Below, in pieces: positions 26,627-37,004 of a stretch of 64,000 nucleotides of DNA (position 1 is the stretch's first letter; each line of letters starts with the position of its first letter). The stretch lies in contig JAQXWB010000043.1 of assembly GCA_029225225.1 (NCBI GenBank), positions 1 through 64,000 of the forward strand. The letters are read 5' to 3'. Origin of the DNA: Bacillota bacterium. Lineage in GTDB: Bacteria > Bacillota > Clostridia > Oscillospirales > Oscillospiraceae. Under the pieces are notes generated by a model, which was not told the origin of the DNA, searched no databases, and was given only the letters and a program-made list of their open reading frames with translations. A program made the translations under genes and the position numbers.

Positions 26627-28087
26627 TCAATTACCGAAGCCGAAGCCCCAAGGGAAGTAGCCCTGTGATTCTGTTGTGTTCTCCTGCTCGTCCGTATTGC
26701 CGGTTGCGGATTGCACCTGCTCGCCGACTGTTACGGTCAGTTCCAGCGTCTCGCCCTGACGATAGACCGTCAGCTTCAGCTTATCGCCGACAGCGGCCGC
26801 CTTGATATACTGCACCAGATCATTCTGACCGCTGATCTCCTCGCCGTTCACAGCAGTGATGATATCATTGGTCTTCAAGCCCGCTTCCTCTGCGGGGCTG
26901 TCTTCCACGACGCTTCTAATCGCGGCACCCTTCGGTAAACCGTAGCTCTGCATCTCATCGGTCACATTGGTCACCGTCACGCCGATATATGGCTTTGCGA
27001 TATAACCGTTTTCAATGATACTCTCTACGATGGAACGCACGGAATTGATCGGAATCGCAAAGCCGATATTGTCAATGGATGCCTCAGACATCGCGTTGGA
27101 AGAATACTTTGCGTTGGTAATGCCGACAACTTCACCGTAAAGATTGAACAGCGCGCCGCCGGAGTTACCGGAGTTGATCGCGCAATCCGTTTGGATCAGG
27201 TTCATTGTCGTGCCGCTGGACAGCGTGACCTCGCGGTCGAGCGCGCTGACGGCACCCTGCGTCAGGGAGAAGGTCAACTCGCCCAACGGATTGCCGATGG
27301 CGACGACGGGATCGCCGACATTCATTTTATCGGAGTCGCCCAGCACAACCGGGGTCAAGCCCTGTGCGTCGATTTTCAAAACCGCGATGTCATTGCTTGC
27401 ATCGTAGCCGATCAGCGTGGCGTCATAGGCAGTACCGTCATACATCGTTGCCTTAATGGAATTAGAACCTTCCACGACATGATAGTTTGTCAGCAAATAG
27501 CCATCCTCCGTCAGAATGAAGCCGGAGCCGGACGCTGCCGAGGTGGTCTGATAGCCCCAATAGTTCGTGGTGATGGAGGTCGTAATGCCCACCGTTGAAT
27601 TGACATTTTCGGCATAGACCTCCGCCGCGGTCTTCATTTCGTTTGTATCAACACGCACCGTGTTAATGACATTCGTCTCACGCTCGCCTTCATAGACAAC
27701 GGACGTATTTCCCTTACCGGTCGTTTTCTCGTCAGCGGCAAGGTGATTGCCCAGCAATGCGCCGCCGAAGCCCATCGCGCCGCCGATGATCGCGCAGCAC
27801 AGCCCCAGCGCAACGGCCTTGCCTGCACCGAAGCCCTTCTTCTCCTTTTTTGGCTTTTGCGGCGCGGGAGGGGTCGGCTGCGACCAACCGTTGTTCTGCG
27901 CATAGCCGCTGTAATTCGGTGTGTATGTCTGATAGGTCGGCTGGCTGTAGCCCTGATAGCCGCCTGCATTGTAAGACAGATAGGATTGCTGTTCCTCCGT
28001 CGTAGGATTCGACGGCTGTTCCTGCGGCTGCGGCGCTTCCTCTTCAGGTGCTGCCTGCTGCTCATCGAAATCAAAGTTTTCAGACAT
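26627..28087 (-). CDS. HtrA/DegP-like PDZ serine protease
   Basis: LLTNYHVVEG, NDIAVLKID, TDCAINSGNSGGALFNLYGEVVGI, PDZ AIRSVVEDSPAEEAGLKTNDIITAVNG. Confidence 0.95.
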   Translation of the reverse strand: MSENFDFDEQQAAPEEEAPQPQEQPSNPTTEEQQSYLSYNAGGYQGYSQPTYQTYTPNYSGYAQNNGWSQPTPPAPQKPKKEKKGFGAGKAVALGLCCAIIGGAMGFGGALLGNHLAADEKTTGKGNTSVVYEGERETNVINTVRVDTNEMKTAAEVYAENVNSTVGITTSITTNYWGYQTTSAASGSGFILTEDGYLLTNYHVVEGSNSIKATMYDGTAYDATLIGYDASNDIAVLKIDAQGLTPVVLGDSDKMNVGDPVVAIGNPLGELTFSLTQGAVSALDREVTLSSGTTMNLIQTDCAINSGNSGGALFNLYGEVVGITNAKYSSNAMSEASIDNIGFAIPINSVRSIVESIIENGYIAKPYIGVTVTNVTDEMQSYGLPKGAAIRSVVEDSPAEEAGLKTNDIITAVNGEEISGQNDLVQYIKAAAVGDKLKLTVYRQGETLELTVTVGEQVQSATGNTDEQENTTESQGYFPWGFGFGN

Positions 28088-28138
28088 TTTTATCGCTCCT
28101 TTGTTTTTTTGTTTATGCCAAAATTATACGCACGAAAG

Positions 28139-28155
28139 CTGAAGCAAAGCTGAAA
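28139..28155 (-). promoter_or_regulatory. Direct-repeat box upstream of htrA-like gene (TTTCAG-N5-CTTCAG)
   Basis: Plus-strand ctgaagcaaagctgaaa, 11-bp period; minus-strand TATAAT at 28123-28128. Confidence 0.55.
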
Positions 28156-28260
28156 AATACGGAAACAATTTGTGAACATTGCGGTTCGCCTCCGTTTGTT
28201 ATACGCATCTTAACACACAAAACTTAAAACGAACTGAAAAACTTACGATAAGAAATAAAA

Positions 28261-28277
28261 TTTCAGCTTCATTTCAG
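28261..28277 (+). promoter_or_regulatory. Direct-repeat box upstream of RR/HK genes (TTTCAG-N5-TTTCAG)
   Basis: tttcagcttcatttcag, 11-bp period; TATAAT at 28291-28296. Confidence 0.55.
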
Positions 28278-28326
28278 TTGAACAAAGTATTATAATGTAC
28301 AGTATACCACATCGGAGGTGATTTTC

Positions 28327-29004
28327 ATGAAAATTTTGATCATCGAGGACGAAAAACTTTTGGCGGACTCCCTCAAAGTCCTGTTGGAAAGCAAGGGCTT
28401 TACGGTAGAAGCGGTCTATGACGGTGAAAGCGGCGAAGCCTACGCCGAAACCGGCGTTTACGATCTTCTCATTCTCGATGTGATGATGCCGAAAATGGAT
28501 GGCTATGCGGTGGCACGGCAGGTGCGCGCGCACCGATGCAGCACACCGATCTTGATGCTGACCGCAAGATCCGAGTTAGAAGACCGCATCGCCGGACTGA
28601 ACGCGGGCGCAGACTACTATTTGACAAAGCCCTTTGACACCCGCGAGTTGCTGGCGTGCATCAACGCCCTCTTGCGCAGGCAGGGGAACGAAGTGAACGA
28701 GCTGTCCTTCGGGAATACCGCGCTGGATCTCTCCTCTTCGACGCTGGTCTGCGGAGAGAACGAGGTGCGCCTTTCCGCGCGGGAATTTGACGTCATGCGC
28801 CTGCTTTTACAGACAAAGAGCGGCAATCTCTCCAAAGAAGTCATTTTGTCCCGCGTATGGGGCTTTGACTCTAACGCGGTCGAAAATCATGTTGAGGTCT
28901 ATGTCGGCTTCCTGCGCAAAAAGCTGGAGAGTATCGGCTCAAATGTCCGTATTGTCTCCGTCCGCAGGCTTGGCTACCATCTGGAGGTGGCAGAAAAATG
29001 TTAA
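28327..29004 (+). CDS. OmpR-family response regulator
   Basis: MKILIIEDEKLLADSLKVLLESKGF...DLLILDVMMPKMDG...LTARSELEDRIAGLNAGADYYLTKPFDTREL. Confidence 0.95.
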   Translation: MKILIIEDEKLLADSLKVLLESKGFTVEAVYDGESGEAYAETGVYDLLILDVMMPKMDGYAVARQVRAHRCSTPILMLTARSELEDRIAGLNAGADYYLTKPFDTRELLACINALLRRQGNEVNELSFGNTALDLSSSTLVCGENEVRLSAREFDVMRLLLQTKSGNLSKEVILSRVWGFDSNAVENHVEVYVGFLRKKLESIGSNVRIVSVRRLGYHLEVAEKC

Positions 29005-30203
29005 AAAAGCTCCGGCTCAAGTTTATCTGCATCAATATGGTGATCGTCACCGTAATGCTGTGCGTCATACTTTCTCTTGTGCTGCATTCCACCCGCACGA
29101 ACCTGAAAAATGAGAGTCTGCGCGCCATGCAGAGCATTGCAGCCTCTCCGGATACGCTGATCTTCGGGCAGCCGGGAGAAGACGAGAGTGTGCGACTCCC
29201 CTATTTCATGCTTCTCATGAAGAATAACCATATCACCATCATCGGCGGAGATTATTACGACCTCTCGGACGAGCGGATGCTGCGCGAGATTTTGCAGGCG
29301 GCGACTGACGCAAGCGAGGAGACCGGCATACTGGAAAACTACAGCCTGCGCTATTACCGCACCACTTCTTCCCTCGGCGACGTCTGCGTCTTTGCCGATG
29401 CCAGCGGTGAGCTTGCCACGATGCAGAGCTTGCGCACCACCTGCATCTTCATCGGCGCGGTCAGCTTTTTCGTATTTCTCGCACTGAGTTTTATCCTTGC
29501 AAAATGGGCAATCAAGCCGGTCGAGCAAGCGTGGCAGCAGCAGCGCCAATTTGTCTCCGACGCCTCGCACGAGCTGAAAACGCCGCTCACCGTGATCCTG
29601 ACAAACGCAGAGCTGCTGCAATCGCCGGAGCAAAGCGAAGAACGCCGCGCGCAGTTTGCGGAGAACATTCTCACCATGTCCCGACAAATGCGCGGCTTGA
29701 CGGAGGAGCTATTACAGCTTGCCCGTGTGGATAACACGCAGAATTCCGTTCCGATGGAACCGCTGGAGCTCAGCAAGCTGATTTCAGACGCTGTACTCCC
29801 CTTCGAACCGCTGTTTTTTGAAAAAGGGATGCCCTTCACGGCGACGATCGAACCGAATCTCACAATCAAGGGCAGCGCCGCATATCTGCGTCAGCTCCCG
29901 GAGATTTTACTGGATAACGCCCAAAAATACGCCTATCCGAGTACGCCGGTCACCCTGACGCTGTGCAGACGGGGCTATTCACACTGCACGCTGACGGTCT
30001 CTAACTATGGCGACCCGCTTTCTCCGGAGGAGCTGAAAAACATTTTTAAACGCTTCTACCGCGCGGACAAGGCCCGTGCCATGAATCACAGCTACGGGCT
30101 TGGGCTTCCAATCGCGGAAAGCATCGCCGCCATGCACCACGGCACCATCCACGCCCAAAGCGCAAACGGTATGAACAGCTTCATCGTCGAGCTGCCGTTA
30201 TAA
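28998..30203 (+). CDS. Sensor histidine kinase
   Basis: QFVSDASHELKTPLTVILTNAELL; LLDNAQKYAYP; SYGLGLPIAESI. Confidence 0.94.
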   Translation: MLKKLRLKFICINMVIVTVMLCVILSLVLHSTRTNLKNESLRAMQSIAASPDTLIFGQPGEDESVRLPYFMLLMKNNHITIIGGDYYDLSDERMLREILQAATDASEETGILENYSLRYYRTTSSLGDVCVFADASGELATMQSLRTTCIFIGAVSFFVFLALSFILAKWAIKPVEQAWQQQRQFVSDASHELKTPLTVILTNAELLQSPEQSEERRAQFAENILTMSRQMRGLTEELLQLARVDNTQNSVPMEPLELSKLISDAVLPFEPLFFEKGMPFTATIEPNLTIKGSAAYLRQLPEILLDNAQKYAYPSTPVTLTLCRRGYSHCTLTVSNYGDPLSPEELKNIFKRFYRADKARAMNHSYGLGLPIAESIAAMHHGTIHAQSANGMNSFIVELPL

Positions 30204-30205
30204 TG

Positions 30206-30450
30206 CATAAGCCGCTTCGCGGACGGCAAGCCGAGTTTTCGTGCCCTACGATCCTCGACCGCACCCCCGAAGTAGCGGCGGATGCCTCTGTCCGCCGGTG
30301 TAGGAACTACCGGCTGCATACAAACCTGTTCGTCCGTACCATATGCCGCTTCGCGGAGGGCTCGCCGAGTCGCTAGCGCAGCCGTTGGCGACAAAGGAGC
30401 TTTACGGATGCGGTGTACACCTTGCGGGTGCGTGCCCTACAAACCACCTA
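30206..30450. repeat. Intergenic palindromic repeat copy (compound)
   Basis: gccgcttcgcggacggcaagccgag..., ggcggatgcctctgtccgccggtgtaggaactaccggctgcatacaaacct, gtgccctacaaacc. Confidence 0.75.
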
Positions 30451-30543
30451 TGAAGCTTTTTTATAAAGTTTTAGCTTTAGCAGCATACCCGTTTCTTTGG
30501 AGAAAAGCACCGCACAGGAGCCGAAACGCCTGTGCGGTGCTTT

Positions 30544-31398
30544 TCATAGTTCTTCGTCCTCCAGCAGATCGTCGGCGGTTTTTTTGCGGCGTTTGCGCGA
30601 CTTTTCCGCCTGAAGGCGGCGGGCGTTTTCTTCGCGTTTGGCAAACTCCTGCGGATCGACGCTCTCCCGATAGGCATCCAAGCGGTGATACTGCGTATAG
30701 AGTGACCACTCGCTCGGACTGTAGTAAAACAGCGCGTTCAGCAGAGAGAACGCTTTAAACAGCGCGGCATAGACCCAAAAGAGGACGAAAAGGCACACCA
30801 AAAGCGCAAGGCAACCGATGGCGATCTCCAGCACAGCGGGAGACTCTCCTTTGGCAAAGGCAATGCAGGTATAAACGATAGGGATCGCAGTGAGCGCCGT
30901 CAGGATGCTCGTCTCGGTAAAGATCGACCACTGCGGAATCTGCTTGCGAAGCTCATATACCGTTTCCGCCTGATAAACAAGCGCCTTGGCGCATTCCGCT
31001 TCGCTGCCGCGCAACGGTTCGACCTTATCGCCGTATTTTTTACGGTCGAGGAAGTAGAACACAGCAGTGATCGCGCCGCAGATCGCAAGCGGGATAAGAT
31101 AGGAAAAGCAGAGCGTAAAGGCAAGCACGCCGCCGAAGCTGCCGCGTGGAAAAGGTTCTACCATCGCAGGCAGGAGCGGCATTTTGGTAAAATACTCCTC
31201 AATCAGCGTCCCGCCGAGATATAACGCAAAATTCGCGGTGCAAAGCAGCAGATTGAACAGGAAAATGACCGACCCTACCGGCTGAAGGATACGACAAAGC
31301 AGCTTATTCCGTTTCAGTCTGCGCTCCAGCCGGATCAGCTCCTGCCATGTCGGCTGCACCCGTGCAGTACTCATCGCCGTTTTCGGTTTCTTAAACAT
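30544..31398 (-). CDS. Hypothetical multi-TM membrane protein
   Basis: Start taken at MFKKPKTAMSTARVQP; hydrophobic segments; basic C-terminus RLQAEKSRKRRKKTADDLLEDEEL. Confidence 0.75.
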   Translation of the reverse strand: MFKKPKTAMSTARVQPTWQELIRLERRLKRNKLLCRILQPVGSVIFLFNLLLCTANFALYLGGTLIEEYFTKMPLLPAMVEPFPRGSFGGVLAFTLCFSYLIPLAICGAITAVFYFLDRKKYGDKVEPLRGSEAECAKALVYQAETVYELRKQIPQWSIFTETSILTALTAIPIVYTCIAFAKGESPAVLEIAIGCLALLVCLFVLFWVYAALFKAFSLLNALFYYSPSEWSLYTQYHRLDAYRESVDPQEFAKREENARRLQAEKSRKRRKKTADDLLEDEEL

Positions 31399-31420
31399 CG
31401 TAGGCTCCCCTTTCTCTGTA

Positions 31421-31903
31421 TCAGCAATTGTTTGTTTCCTCAAGCAAGCAGACTGCATGGCAGGCAATGCCCTCGCCGCTGCCGGTGAAGCCAAGCCCCT
31501 CCTCCGTCGTCGCTTTGATATTTACCCGCCCGAGCGGAATACGCAGGGCTTCTGCAAGCTTCTCGCACATCTGCGGAATATAGTCTTTGAGCTTCGGGCG
31601 CTGGGCAAGCACGGTCACATCGACATTACCGACACGGTATCCCTGTTCTGTCAGCCGATCCATGACCGTTTGCAGCAAAAGCATGCTCGAAATGCCGCGA
31701 TATCGCTCATCATTATCGGGGAACAGAACGCCGATGTCCCGCATTGCGGCAGCGCCTAAAAGCGCGTCCATGACTGCGTGGATGAGCACATCCGCGTCGG
31801 AGTGCCCGTCCAAGCCGCGTTCAAACGGTATCTCCACGCCGCCGAGGATGAGCTTTCTTCCCTCCGTTAGACGGTGGACATCATAGCCGTGTCCGATCCT
31901 CAT
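31421..31903 (-). CDS. ispF: 2-C-methyl-D-erythritol 2,4-cyclodiphosphate synthase
   Basis: [52 protein letters not shown]...[13 protein letters not shown]. Confidence 0.97.
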   Translation of the reverse strand: MRIGHGYDVHRLTEGRKLILGGVEIPFERGLDGHSDADVLIHAVMDALLGAAAMRDIGVLFPDNDERYRGISSMLLLQTVMDRLTEQGYRVGNVDVTVLAQRPKLKDYIPQMCEKLAEALRIPLGRVNIKATTEEGLGFTGSGEGIACHAVCLLEETNNC

Positions 31904-32583
31904 GGGTTTTCCCTCCGTTTCAGAATAGCCTCCGCCAGAATCAAATCGGACGGCACGGTGATTTTCAGGTTTTCTTCCTCTCCTGCCGTCAAATGCACGG
32001 GATATCCCGCTGCCTCCATGGCAGAGCAATCGTCCGTCAGCGGAAGGTTCTTCTCCAAAGCCGCCCGCAATGCTGTCCGGATCGCCTCCGTCCGAAACAC
32101 CTGCGGTGTCTGCACGGCAAAAAGCGTGCTGCGGTCGGGCGTCTGCGCGACGATCCCATTTTGCGCGACCTTGATCGTGTCATGCACCGGTATCGCAGGC
32201 GCGGCTGCGCCGTATTTCTCTGCGGCAGCGATGACTTCCTCTATGACACGCATCGAAACCAGCGGGCGCGCTCCGTCGTGGATAGCGACCAGTTCGGTAC
32301 GAACCGCCTCCAAACCGCGCAGCACCGATTCGGCACGGCTGCTTCCGCCTGCCACGACAGCGCAGATTCTTTTGGCGTCTTGCTCGCAAAGCTCCCTTGC
32401 CTCCTGCACCAGCTCTTTGCGGGTGACGATGATAATGTCAGTGATTTTCTCGCTTGCAGCAAGAGCGCGCACCGTGCGCAGCAACAGCGGAACGCCGCGG
32501 AGCTTGGTCATCATTTTATCAATACCGCACATTCGCTGCGCCGTTCCGGCGGCGACGATTACAGCAGTACAGCCTTTTCCCAT
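31900..32583 (-). CDS. ispD: 2-C-methyl-D-erythritol 4-phosphate cytidylyltransferase
   Basis: [27 protein letters not shown]...HDGARPLVS...[14 protein letters not shown]...[27 protein letters not shown]. Confidence 0.95.
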   Translation of the reverse strand: MGKGCTAVIVAAGTAQRMCGIDKMMTKLRGVPLLLRTVRALAASEKITDIIIVTRKELVQEARELCEQDAKRICAVVAGGSSRAESVLRGLEAVRTELVAIHDGARPLVSMRVIEEVIAAAEKYGAAAPAIPVHDTIKVAQNGIVAQTPDRSTLFAVQTPQVFRTEAIRTALRAALEKNLPLTDDCSAMEAAGYPVHLTAGEEENLKITVPSDLILAEAILKRRENP

Positions 32584-32585
32584 AT

Positions 32586-33947
32586 TTACAGCTCCATTAC
32601 CGTTTTTTTGAATTCCGCGCCGCGCACCATAAAATTCTTGAATTTGTCAAACGCAGCGCTAGCGGGAGAGAGCAGCACGATGTCGCCGCGCTCCGCTCTG
32701 TTCGCCGCCGCACGCACCGCGTCATAAAAATCGTCGATCTCCAGAATCTCGGGGCAGCCCGCGCTTGCCCGCGCCGCCTCTGCGATCTTGCCGCCTGTCG
32801 CGCCGGTACAGACAAGGAGCTTGACATGCGCGGCGATCTCCGGCCCGAGAACGTCATACGGAATATGCTTGTCATAGCCGCCGGCAATGAGAATGACCTT
32901 TTGCGGAAAGCTGCGCAGTCCGGCAATCGTGCGGCTCGGAGATGAAGCGATGGAGTCATTATAAAATGACACGCCGTCCTTCACACGAACCAGCTCAATG
33001 CGATGCTCCACGCCGCCGAAGCTTTTTGCAACCGCGCGCACATCCTCGTCCGTTACAAGTCCCTCCGTGGCAAGGATCGCAGCCATGTAGTTTTCAACGT
33101 TATGCAGCCCGGGGATCAGAATATCGCTCTGCCGCAAAATCACATCATCTCCGCGACGGATTGCGCCGTCTTGGAAATAGACGCCGTTCTCGACGCGCTC
33201 CTGCCTTGAAAAGCGCTTGACGGTTCCCCGTGCCTCTGCGGCAAAGGTCTCGGTAATGGCATTGTCATGGTTGACGATCAGTACATCCGACGCGCCCTGA
33301 TAATGGAAGATATTCTTTTTCGCGCTCACATATTCGTCCATGTCGCGGTGCATATCCAAATGATTCGGCGCGAGATTCGTTACGACCGCGATATGGCAGC
33401 TGTGGTGCAGATCCATGAGCTGAAAGGAGCTTAGCTCCAAAACAACCTTATCCGTCTCAAGCATTTGCTCCGCCTTATCCAGCAGCGGCGTGCCGATATT
33501 GCCGCCGAGCCAAACGTGATGTCCCGCATGGCGCAAAAGCTCGGCAATCAAAGTCGCCGTGGTGGTCTTTCCGTCGGAACCGGTCACGCCGATGATGGGG
33601 CAAGGGCAAACCCCAAAAAACGCCTCCATCTCGCTGGTAATCTGCGTACCTGCCGCCCGCAGCGCACACAGCTCCGGTTTGTCGGGATGAAGCCCGGGCG
33701 TGCGGAAGGCAATGTCTCCGCTGATATTTTCCAAATAGCCGTCGCCTAGATGCAGCTTTGCCCCCATGCGCTCCAGCGATAACATCTCCTCGTCCAGCTT
33801 CTCGCGCGGCGTGCGGTCACAGCCCGTTACGTCGATCCCGTGCTCCAGCAAAAGCCGTACAAGCGGGCGGTTGCTCACGCCGAGTCCGAGAACGAGCACC
33901 TTCTTTTTTTTCAGACGGTTCAAATACGCGTTCAGTTCCAAAAACAA
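32586..33947 (-). CDS. murD: UDP-N-acetylmuramoyl-L-alanine--D-glutamate ligase
   Basis: VLVLGLGVSNRPLVRLLLEHG...GVTGSDGKTTTATLIAELL...VLELSSFQL...NLAPNHLDMHRDMDEY...FYNDSIASSPSRTIAGL. Confidence 0.96.
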   Translation of the reverse strand: MFLELNAYLNRLKKKKVLVLGLGVSNRPLVRLLLEHGIDVTGCDRTPREKLDEEMLSLERMGAKLHLGDGYLENISGDIAFRTPGLHPDKPELCALRAAGTQITSEMEAFFGVCPCPIIGVTGSDGKTTTATLIAELLRHAGHHVWLGGNIGTPLLDKAEQMLETDKVVLELSSFQLMDLHHSCHIAVVTNLAPNHLDMHRDMDEYVSAKKNIFHYQGASDVLIVNHDNAITETFAAEARGTVKRFSRQERVENGVYFQDGAIRRGDDVILRQSDILIPGLHNVENYMAAILATEGLVTDEDVRAVAKSFGGVEHRIELVRVKDGVSFYNDSIASSPSRTIAGLRSFPQKVILIAGGYDKHIPYDVLGPEIAAHVKLLVCTGATGGKIAEAARASAGCPEILEIDDFYDAVRAAANRAERGDIVLLSPASAAFDKFKNFMVRGAEFKKTVMEL

Positions 33948-34017
33948 CGCCTCTTTTCCGCAGTTTGTCGATTTCTCTCTTCTATTATAGCCGACAAAAA
34001 GAAATTTTGCAATCCGT

Positions 34018-34046
34018 TTGACAAAGGAAGAAAAATAAAGTACAAT
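34018..34046 (+). promoter_or_regulatory. rnpB promoter
   Basis: TTGACA (34018-34023) - 17 nt - TACAAT (34041-34046). Confidence 0.75.
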
Positions 34047-34051
34047 ATACC

Positions 34052-34495
34052 GGTGACCGGAACGGACAGCCGCGTGAATTTGCCGAAAGGCGCTTTCATG
34101 AGGAAAGTCCGGGCTCCGCAGGGCAAGGATAACGGGTAACGCCCGCCGAAGGCGACTTCAGGAAAAGTGCAACAGAGATATACCGCCTCGTCAAGGATTC
34201 CAACGAAACCCGGCAAAGCGGTTTCGTTGGAAGGAGGAGGCGCAGCGGAATGACCAAGCTTTGCCGCTTGCGGCGAAGCGCGGGATATGCAGCTTGTGCC
34301 GACGAGGTAAGGGTGGAAAGGCGAGGTAAGAGCTCACCCGCCGCATGGGAACATCGCGGCGCTGTAAACTCTATCCGGAGCAACACCGTGGAGGAGACGC
34401 ATGGTCTGCCCGACCGTCTCCGAGGAGGTGGCTTGAGCGTACCGGCAACGATACGTCGAGATAGATGGCTGTCGATCACAGAACCCGGCTTATAG
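34052..34495 (+). ncRNA. rnpB: RNase P RNA (class A)
   Basis: gaggaaagtccgggctccgcagggcaaggataacgggtaacgcccg...gaggtaagagctcacccgccgcatgggaacatcgcggc...gtaaactc...gatagatggctgtcgatcacagaacccggcttatag. Confidence 0.95.
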
Positions 34496-34505
34496 TTCCG
34501 ATCAT

Positions 34506-34541
34506 AAAAAATCAGAGCGCCGAAAAGCGCTCTGATTTTTT
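34506..34541. terminator. Terminator between rnpB and tcdA
   Basis: aaaaaatcagagcgc cgaaaa gcgctctgatttttt. Confidence 0.85.
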
Positions 34542-35253
34542 ATGTGATGTCGGCAAGCTGCTGCACAACATAGCCTGCGAGCATCAGTCCCGCGCAGGAC
34601 GGAACCCACGAGACGGAGGCGGGAATGCTTCTTCTGCCCGGAGGCGGTGTTTCTAAGTCAGCAGGCGTTTTCGGCAGTTCCTCGCTGTAAAGCACGGTAT
34701 GGTGCAAAATGCCTCGGTTTCGCAGCTCTCTGCGCATCACACGGGCTAAATGGCAGCCGCTCGTCTTCGAGATATCGGTAATGCGGAAGCGCGTCGGGTC
34801 GAGCTTATTCCCTGTTCCCATCGCGCTGACAATGGGGATTCCGCGCTCGATTGCCGTTTGGATCAGGCTCAGCTTGCAGGAGACTAAGTCGATTGCATCT
34901 ACGATATAATCATAGCGCTCTTGAAAAAAAACTTCCTTCGTATCTTCACGATAGAGCGTCGGCATAGAGGTCACGCGGCAAAGCGGATTAATGTCTCTGA
35001 TTCGCGCCGCCATAACATCGGACTTATACTGCCCGAGGGTCGAGTGAAGCGCGCAGAGCTGTCGATTCAGATTTGAGAGGCCGATGGTATCGCTGTCCAC
35101 CAATGTCAGCGCGCCGACACCCGCGCGTGCCAAGCCCTCAGCAACATAGCTTCCGACGCCGCCGATGCCGAAAACGATCACATGCGCCTGACGCAGCCGC
35201 TGCATAGCCTCCGCGCCAAGCAGCATTTCCTGCCGAATAAAGGGATTTTCCAT
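34540..35253 (-). CDS. tcdA: tRNA threonylcarbamoyladenosine dehydratase (TcdA/CsdL, ThiF/E1-like)
   Basis: HVIVFGIGGVGSYVAEGLARAGVGALTLVDSDTIGLSNLNRQLCALHSTLGQYKSDVMAARI...PPGRRSIPASVSWVPSCAGL. Confidence 0.9.
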   Translation of the reverse strand: MENPFIRQEMLLGAEAMQRLRQAHVIVFGIGGVGSYVAEGLARAGVGALTLVDSDTIGLSNLNRQLCALHSTLGQYKSDVMAARIRDINPLCRVTSMPTLYREDTKEVFFQERYDYIVDAIDLVSCKLSLIQTAIERGIPIVSAMGTGNKLDPTRFRITDISKTSGCHLARVMRRELRNRGILHHTVLYSEELPKTPADLETPPPGRRSIPASVSWVPSCAGLMLAGYVVQQLADIT

Positions 35254-35271
35254 TTTTGTATCCTCATATAA

Positions 35272-35299
35272 TTTAGGGCGCCGAAAACGGCGCCCTAAA
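35272..35299. terminator. Hairpin terminator
   Basis: tttagggcgccg aaaa cggcgccctaaa. Confidence 0.8.
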
Positions 35300-35302
35300 A
35301 GA

Positions 35303-36823
35303 TTAATTCGTTTTCAGAATGAGGTCGACATTTCCGCCCATGGCGGCATCCTCATCGTAACCGCAATTGGCGTTCGCCGTCTCGGTAATGCTATTGTACC
35401 ACTCATTCGTGATCTTATTCGAGACGCTGACTGCCTGATGGGTCTTACCGGAGCCGGTAATGTAGAGGAAGATCGTACCGCTGCTCGTCTCAAAGGAAGC
35501 AAAGTCTCCTGCCTTGCGCTCCTCCAAACCCCAGTTGAACATTTCCTTGCTTACACCGGCCATGGAATTGCGCATCAGATTTTCGACTGTGCCGTCAGAG
35601 TCCTCGCCGACATATTCCTGAACCAGCGCACGGAAGTTCTCTTCAGAGCCGTCTTCCTCCAGAGAAGCCTCAATCGCAGCAATCTTCTCTGCCGCAGTCG
35701 TTTCTCCCTCTTCCAGTTCCTCGGAATCGGCGGCAACATACAGTTCTACTGCATGATAGGACGTATAGTCGCCCTTCGCCGCGAGCTTCAGAACATAATA
35801 GACATCGTCCTTCTCAAAGAGCTTGACATTCTCGCCGTTGACGGAAGCGGTGTCAAAGATCCACGCCGCGGCCTCCTCGCCGTAGGAGCTTGTCACGGAA
35901 GCCTTCGTGTAGTCTGCGCAGACTGTGACCTTTTCATCGTCGATCTTAAATTCTTTTGCCATTTCCTCTGCGTCAGCCTTTGCCGCCGCCTTGTTTTCCT
36001 CGGTCGGCTCGGCCGTCGTGCCGTCCTCATTCGTCTCGGCATAATCGGAAGCCTTGGCGGAGTAGAGATAGAAGGAAACAACATCAAAGTCTTCCGGGCT
36101 CTGCTCATAGCGCGCGGCAATCTCCGCGTCGGTATAGCTCAGGCTGTCCGGATAGTGCGAAGCGGTATGGACGACAACCATGTAGTTACGGTAGCCCTCT
36201 TCATCACAGCCGTTGCCGAACACACGGGCATAAAGCTCATCCGGCTTCTCGCCCTGAGAAGTTGCGATTCCCTCGATCTCCGCGATCTCGGAGTCGATCT
36301 CCGCAAGGTCCTCCGCATCGAGCGTATAGCCCGCGGCGACAGCCTCGTTGTAAACCGCATAAGTGTCAACAATGGTGTCCTTCGTCGCAGAAGCAAAGAG
36401 CTGCGCCCAAGTCACATCCTCATAAACGCCTTCGTCGTTCGCCTGATAGTCAGACAGGTACGAGGTGTCCACGCCGAAAATCGACAGATAGGTCATCGCA
36501 TTGGACGTGACGTTCTGCTTATCCAGCGTTGTTGAAGTGTCGATTCCCAAATAGCTTGCATAGTTCGTAAAGGAGCTGACGGTGCTGTTATAGAAGAAGT
36601 TAAACTCGGGAACCTTGACCTCGTGGGTGCCGACAGTGAGCACGGTACGGCTGCGCTGATAGGCACGGAAGCCGAAAATGCCTCCGAATACCAAAGCCAC
36701 GATCAGCACGATGCTGATTGCAAGAATCCAGCCTTCCGACAGCTTCTTCTTTGCTTTCTTCTGGGGCACGGATGCGGATACGTTGCTATCCTGCCGCTTT
36801 TTTCTTTCACGGGAAGCGCTCAT
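35303..36823 (-). CDS. Membrane-anchored SurA/PrsA-like foldase, parvulin-type (divergent)
   Basis: N-terminal TM after basic stretch; VGTHEVKVPEFNFFYNSTVSSF N-domain; ALVQEYVGEDSDGTVENLMRN parvulin-like tail. Confidence 0.7.
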   Translation of the reverse strand: MSASRERKKRQDSNVSASVPQKKAKKKLSEGWILAISIVLIVALVFGGIFGFRAYQRSRTVLTVGTHEVKVPEFNFFYNSTVSSFTNYASYLGIDTSTTLDKQNVTSNAMTYLSIFGVDTSYLSDYQANDEGVYEDVTWAQLFASATKDTIVDTYAVYNEAVAAGYTLDAEDLAEIDSEIAEIEGIATSQGEKPDELYARVFGNGCDEEGYRNYMVVVHTASHYPDSLSYTDAEIAARYEQSPEDFDVVSFYLYSAKASDYAETNEDGTTAEPTEENKAAAKADAEEMAKEFKIDDEKVTVCADYTKASVTSSYGEEAAAWIFDTASVNGENVKLFEKDDVYYVLKLAAKGDYTSYHAVELYVAADSEELEEGETTAAEKIAAIEASLEEDGSEENFRALVQEYVGEDSDGTVENLMRNSMAGVSKEMFNWGLEERKAGDFASFETSSGTIFLYITGSGKTHQAVSVSNKITNEWYNSITETANANCGYDEDAAMGGNVDLILKTN

Positions 36824-37004
36824 AATTAATTACCTCTCATTCGTGGAAATCTTCGAGCGTAACCGCTCGAATATACAACAATAGACATTATAACTTCATT
36901 TTCCGTTTCTTGCAAGTAGAAAGTGCAAAATCCGCAAAAAGTTTTGAAAAAAATTTCATCGTGCTCTGAAACAGCACCTTCACAGCGTATGTACAGCCAA
37001 TGAA

